Shown here one piece after another: positions 6,383 to 7,558 of a stretch of 7,558 nt of DNA (position 1 is its first letter; each line of letters begins with the position of its first letter). The position numbers and the translations under genes were made by a program. The notes beneath the pieces were generated by a model that saw nothing but the letters and a program-made list of their open reading frames with translations, did no database searches and was not told where the DNA came from. Source of the DNA: an uncultured Coriobacteriaceae bacterium (GTDB lineage Bacteria > Actinomycetota > Coriobacteriia > Coriobacteriales > Eggerthellaceae); the NCBI GenBank assembly GCA_902781245.1, contig CACZIP010000090.1, positions 1 through 7,558 of the forward strand, in the 5' to 3' direction.

Positions 6383-7162
6383 ATGTTCGACTTGTCCATC
6401 TTTACAACAGCTGAAGCGTGGATATCACTCGTGACGCTCATGTTTCTCGAGATAGTTCTTGGTGTGGACAACATCGTATTCATCTCGATTACTTCTGCCC
6501 GCCTACCCCGCGAAAAGCAACACATCGGACGTAGGCTCGGACTTTTAGGCGCAATGCTCATGCGCATCGCGTTTCTCTCCCTCGCATCGTACTTCGTGCA
6601 TATGACCACAAAACTATTCAGTATCGATCTCGGCTTCTATTCCCATGGCGTGTCAGTTCGCGACATCGTCCTATTCGTTGGCGGAGCGTATTTAATTTAC
6701 AAGGGCGTTGTCGAGCTTCTGGATATGATGGCGCTCAAAGACGAGAAAGTCGAAACGAGCTCGAATCCGAAGGCGCGGAAGATCACTTTGCCGCGCGCGG
6801 TTGGGACCATCATGGTCATGGACATCGTCTTTTCTATAGACTCAGTAATTACCGCTGTTGGCTTGGCAAATCATCTTATTATCATGATCCTTGCCGTTAT
6901 GATTGCCGTCATTATGATGATGGTGTTTATCGACCAAATCTCTGAATTCATTAATCGCCACGTCGAAATGAAAATACTCGCCTTGGTATTCATTGTTGCC
7001 ATTGGTGTTTTACTTGTTTTGGCAAGATTCTTCTGGTTTGTAATACAGTTAAGAGCAGTTGACTTTCCCGCATTTGATCTGCCAACAAAAGCTATTTCAA
7101 TACCGGTATCATCCGGAAGCTTGGTAATGTCAGGTGCACTTGTAATAAAGTGTGTTTTCTGA
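6383..7162 (+). CDS. TerC-family membrane protein (putative Mn2+ exporter), C-terminus replaced at a junction
   Basis: TerC-family integral membrane protein of the YkoY/Alx type, thought to export Mn2+ or supply it to exported enzymes. The start is ATG at 6383 with GAGAGG/AGGTGA just upstream. The in-frame GTG at 6377 is part of that ribosome binding site. Family motifs: LGVDNIVFIS (26-35) and FSIDSVITAVGL (150-161), whose acidic residues (D29, D153) line the transport site, plus hydrophobic segments at about 12-34, 52-72, 92-110, 140-160, 164-183 and 198-213. A cytoplasmic loop (about 115-135) is charged. Homology holds through IGVLLVL (207-213). The remaining 46 residues (ARFFWFVIQ... to the stop) are not TerC-like, lack the usual final helix, and are the antisense of engB. 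The natural gene ends beyond the window's foreign join, so only 6383 to about 7021 should be trusted. Under control of the Mn2+ riboswitch. Confidence 0.9.
   Translation: MFDLSIFTTAEAWISLVTLMFLEIVLGVDNIVFISITSARLPREKQHIGRRLGLLGAMLMRIAFLSLASYFVHMTTKLFSIDLGFYSHGVSVRDIVLFVGGAYLIYKGVVELLDMMALKDEKVETSSNPKARKITLPRAVGTIMVMDIVFSIDSVITAVGLANHLIIMILAVMIAVIMMMVFIDQISEFINRHVEMKILALVFIVAIGVLLVLARFFWFVIQLRAVDFPAFDLPTKAISIPVSSGSLVMSGALVIKCVF
7003..7023. other. Chimeric junction at shared microhomology between terC and antisense engB
   Basis: The sequence GGTGTTTTACTTGTTTTGGC (7004-7023) reads on the plus strand as the natural TerC run GVLLVL and on the minus strand as the natural EngB run AKTSKTP. To its left only TerC makes sense, to its right only EngB. 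Both genes are intact up to this point and broken beyond it. This fits an end-to-end join of two unrelated genomes through about 20 bp of near-identity, as produced by assembly or amplification chimerism. A genuine recombination is the less likely alternative. Confidence 0.8.
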
Positions 7163-7173
7163 AAATTTATCAT
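7003..7173 (-). CDS. engB: Ribosome-assembly GTPase EngB/YsxC/YihA, first 57 residues only
   Basis: Amino-terminal fragment of EngB, an essential GTPase that assists large ribosomal subunit assembly. Residues 1-57 follow the family closely: THFITSAPDITKLPDDTGIE (7-26), then AFVGRSNAGKSTALN with the P-loop GRSNAGKS at 31-38, then NQKNLAKTSKTP (46-57). The next expected residues, GRTQLINLF, are absent. At position 7002 the frame runs into the antisense of terC and yields about 43 meaningless residues. The wording THF-SAPDI-LP-DTGIE-AF-GRSNAGKS-ALN is that of gammaproteobacterial EngB, unlike the rest of the window. The start is ATG at 7171-7173, with only a weak purine stretch upstream (AGAGAA). 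The remaining about 150 residues (G3 DxPG and NKxD-type motifs) are missing because of the junction. Confidence 0.85.
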
Positions 7174-7197
7174 TTGTCTGTTCTCTGTGGAGGTATG

Positions 7198-7212
7198 ACA
7201 GCCAAAAGCTGT
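7198..7212. repeat. Short hairpin between the small ORF and engB
   Basis: ACAGC-CAAAA-GCTGT forms a 5-bp perfect stem, extendable by a G-T and a T-A pair. It spans the end of the small ORF stop and the 38-nt spacer before engB. Neither strand has a proper T-run after it, so it is not a clear terminator. It might be a weak attenuator or chance. Confidence 0.25.
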
Positions 7213-7424
7213 TAAGTTTTAGGTCTGTATTTCAAAATTTCATAAATATAATATGCCTGATAAGGAATAATAAGACTAACGCCTCCAATTAGGAAAAAAG
7301 GCATATAAATAGGGGGAATTTCAGGAAAACCAAAGAAATGACAGCATATACCAACGAGAAGGAAACAAATGCCTATCCCATACAATATTTTTGTCCAGAA
7401 TGGTGCTTTTACTACAACTTTCAA
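7212..7424 (-). CDS. Small two-helix membrane protein, function unknown
   Basis: A 70-codon frame upstream of engB and in the same direction, 38 nt before it. The product has two hydrophobic segments (about 11-33 with GICCHFFGF at the end, and about 38-62), a basic start (KVVVKAPFWTK) and a basic tail (LKYRPKT), as expected for a small inner-membrane protein. I do not recognise the family. The only plausible start is TTG at 7422-7424, with a GGA about 9 nt upstream, and an upstream in-frame TAA bounds the frame. The segment is AT-rich (7201-7500 is about 30% GC by count), so it belongs with the engB side of the junction. It could be a real gene or an AT-rich open frame. The two-helix pattern favours a gene. 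Confidence 0.55.
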   Translation of the reverse strand: MKVVVKAPFWTKILYGIGICFLLVGICCHFFGFPEIPPIYMPFFLIGGVSLIIPYQAYYIYEILKYRPKT

Positions 7425-7459
7425 AATATTCTGTCCATTAAATTATTTGTGAATATGAA

Positions 7460-7489
7460 TTTGAATGATCAAACTTAAGCATTCAAATA
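7460..7489. repeat. Perfect 9-bp inverted repeat ATTTGAATG / CATTCAAAT
   Basis: ATTTGAATG (7460-7468) and CATTCAAAT (7481-7489) are exact inverted copies around a 12-nt spacer, upstream of the small membrane ORF. On the minus strand it lies between a possible -10 (TATTAT, about 16 bp after TTGTAC) and the ORF, so it could be an operator or a leader hairpin. The AT-rich setting raises the chance of coincidence. No T-run follows it on either strand. Confidence 0.4.
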
Positions 7490-7558
7490 ATAAAATCTAA
7501 TAACTACTGTACAATTTTACTCTATTTCCATGTACTTTGTAAATGCAAAGGCACCCTG

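Noticed and set aside
6340..6609. Minus-strand frame of 89 codons
   Set aside because: Overlaps the terminator and the TerC N-terminus in antisense.
7188..7214. Plus-strand mini-frame ATGACAGCC...TAA behind GGAGG
   Set aside because: Only six codons, with the GGAGG directly abutting the ATG. Nothing supports translation.
7517..7558. Open frames running off the right edge (minus-strand frame ending QGAFAFTKYMEIE, another ending at 7499, plus-strand ATG at 7530)
   Set aside because: Too short to tell a gene end from chance, and none has a ribosome binding site or recognisable residues.

Overview
The window is a chromosomal stretch of ordinary housekeeping genes from what looks like an actinobacterium-type genome. 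It is joined near its right end to a short piece that does not belong with it. Line-by-line counts in the left part mostly give about 50-60% GC. Protein style (RNase D with C-terminal HRDC region, YugP-type zinc protease, ExoVII subunits, AckA) and GTG starts would suit a Coriobacteriia/Eggerthellaceae-like gut or oral anaerobe. That placement is from memory of protein style, not from a search, and is held loosely.

Layout, left to right. Positions 1-4301 hold a run of minus-strand genes, transcribed right to left: rnd (RNase D), a YugP-family membrane zinc metallopeptidase, xseA and xseB (exonuclease VII large and small subunits, overlapping by 8 nt), then the N-terminal 227 residues of ackA (acetate kinase), which runs off the left edge. 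Divergent from rnd is a plus-strand lipid kinase of the diacylglycerol kinase/YegS-BmrU family (4387-5301). It converges on a minus-strand, single-pass membrane protein of unknown function (5343-6143).

Positions 6144-6382 hold two divergent extended -10 promoters and a manganese riboswitch of the yybP-ykoY class. Its P1 3' strand is also the 5' strand of an intrinsic terminator. It sits directly upstream of a TerC-family membrane protein (6383 onward), the kind of gene this riboswitch class controls. This is the clearest regulatory unit here: Mn2+ binding should stabilise P1, prevent the terminator and turn on the putative Mn2+ exporter.

The TerC frame is normal up to about residue 213 and then becomes nonsense. 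From about position 7003 the opposite strand encodes the first 57 residues of EngB/YsxC/YihA, in a form that closely resembles gammaproteobacterial EngB. Upstream of it lie an AT-rich spacer and a 70-codon membrane ORF; positions 7201-7500 are about 30% GC. Both genes break inside the same roughly 20-bp sequence (7004-7023), which fits the 3' end of terC and also an engB sense codon run. This looks like a chimeric join at microhomology (assembly or amplification artefact, or less likely a real rearrangement). Anything right of about 7003 should not be attributed to the left-hand organism without checking.

No CRISPR array, tRNA, rRNA, transposon or phage gene is visible. I see no convincing novel multi-gene system. 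The points that merit follow-up are the chimeric junction, the riboswitch-terC unit and the two uncharacterised membrane proteins.
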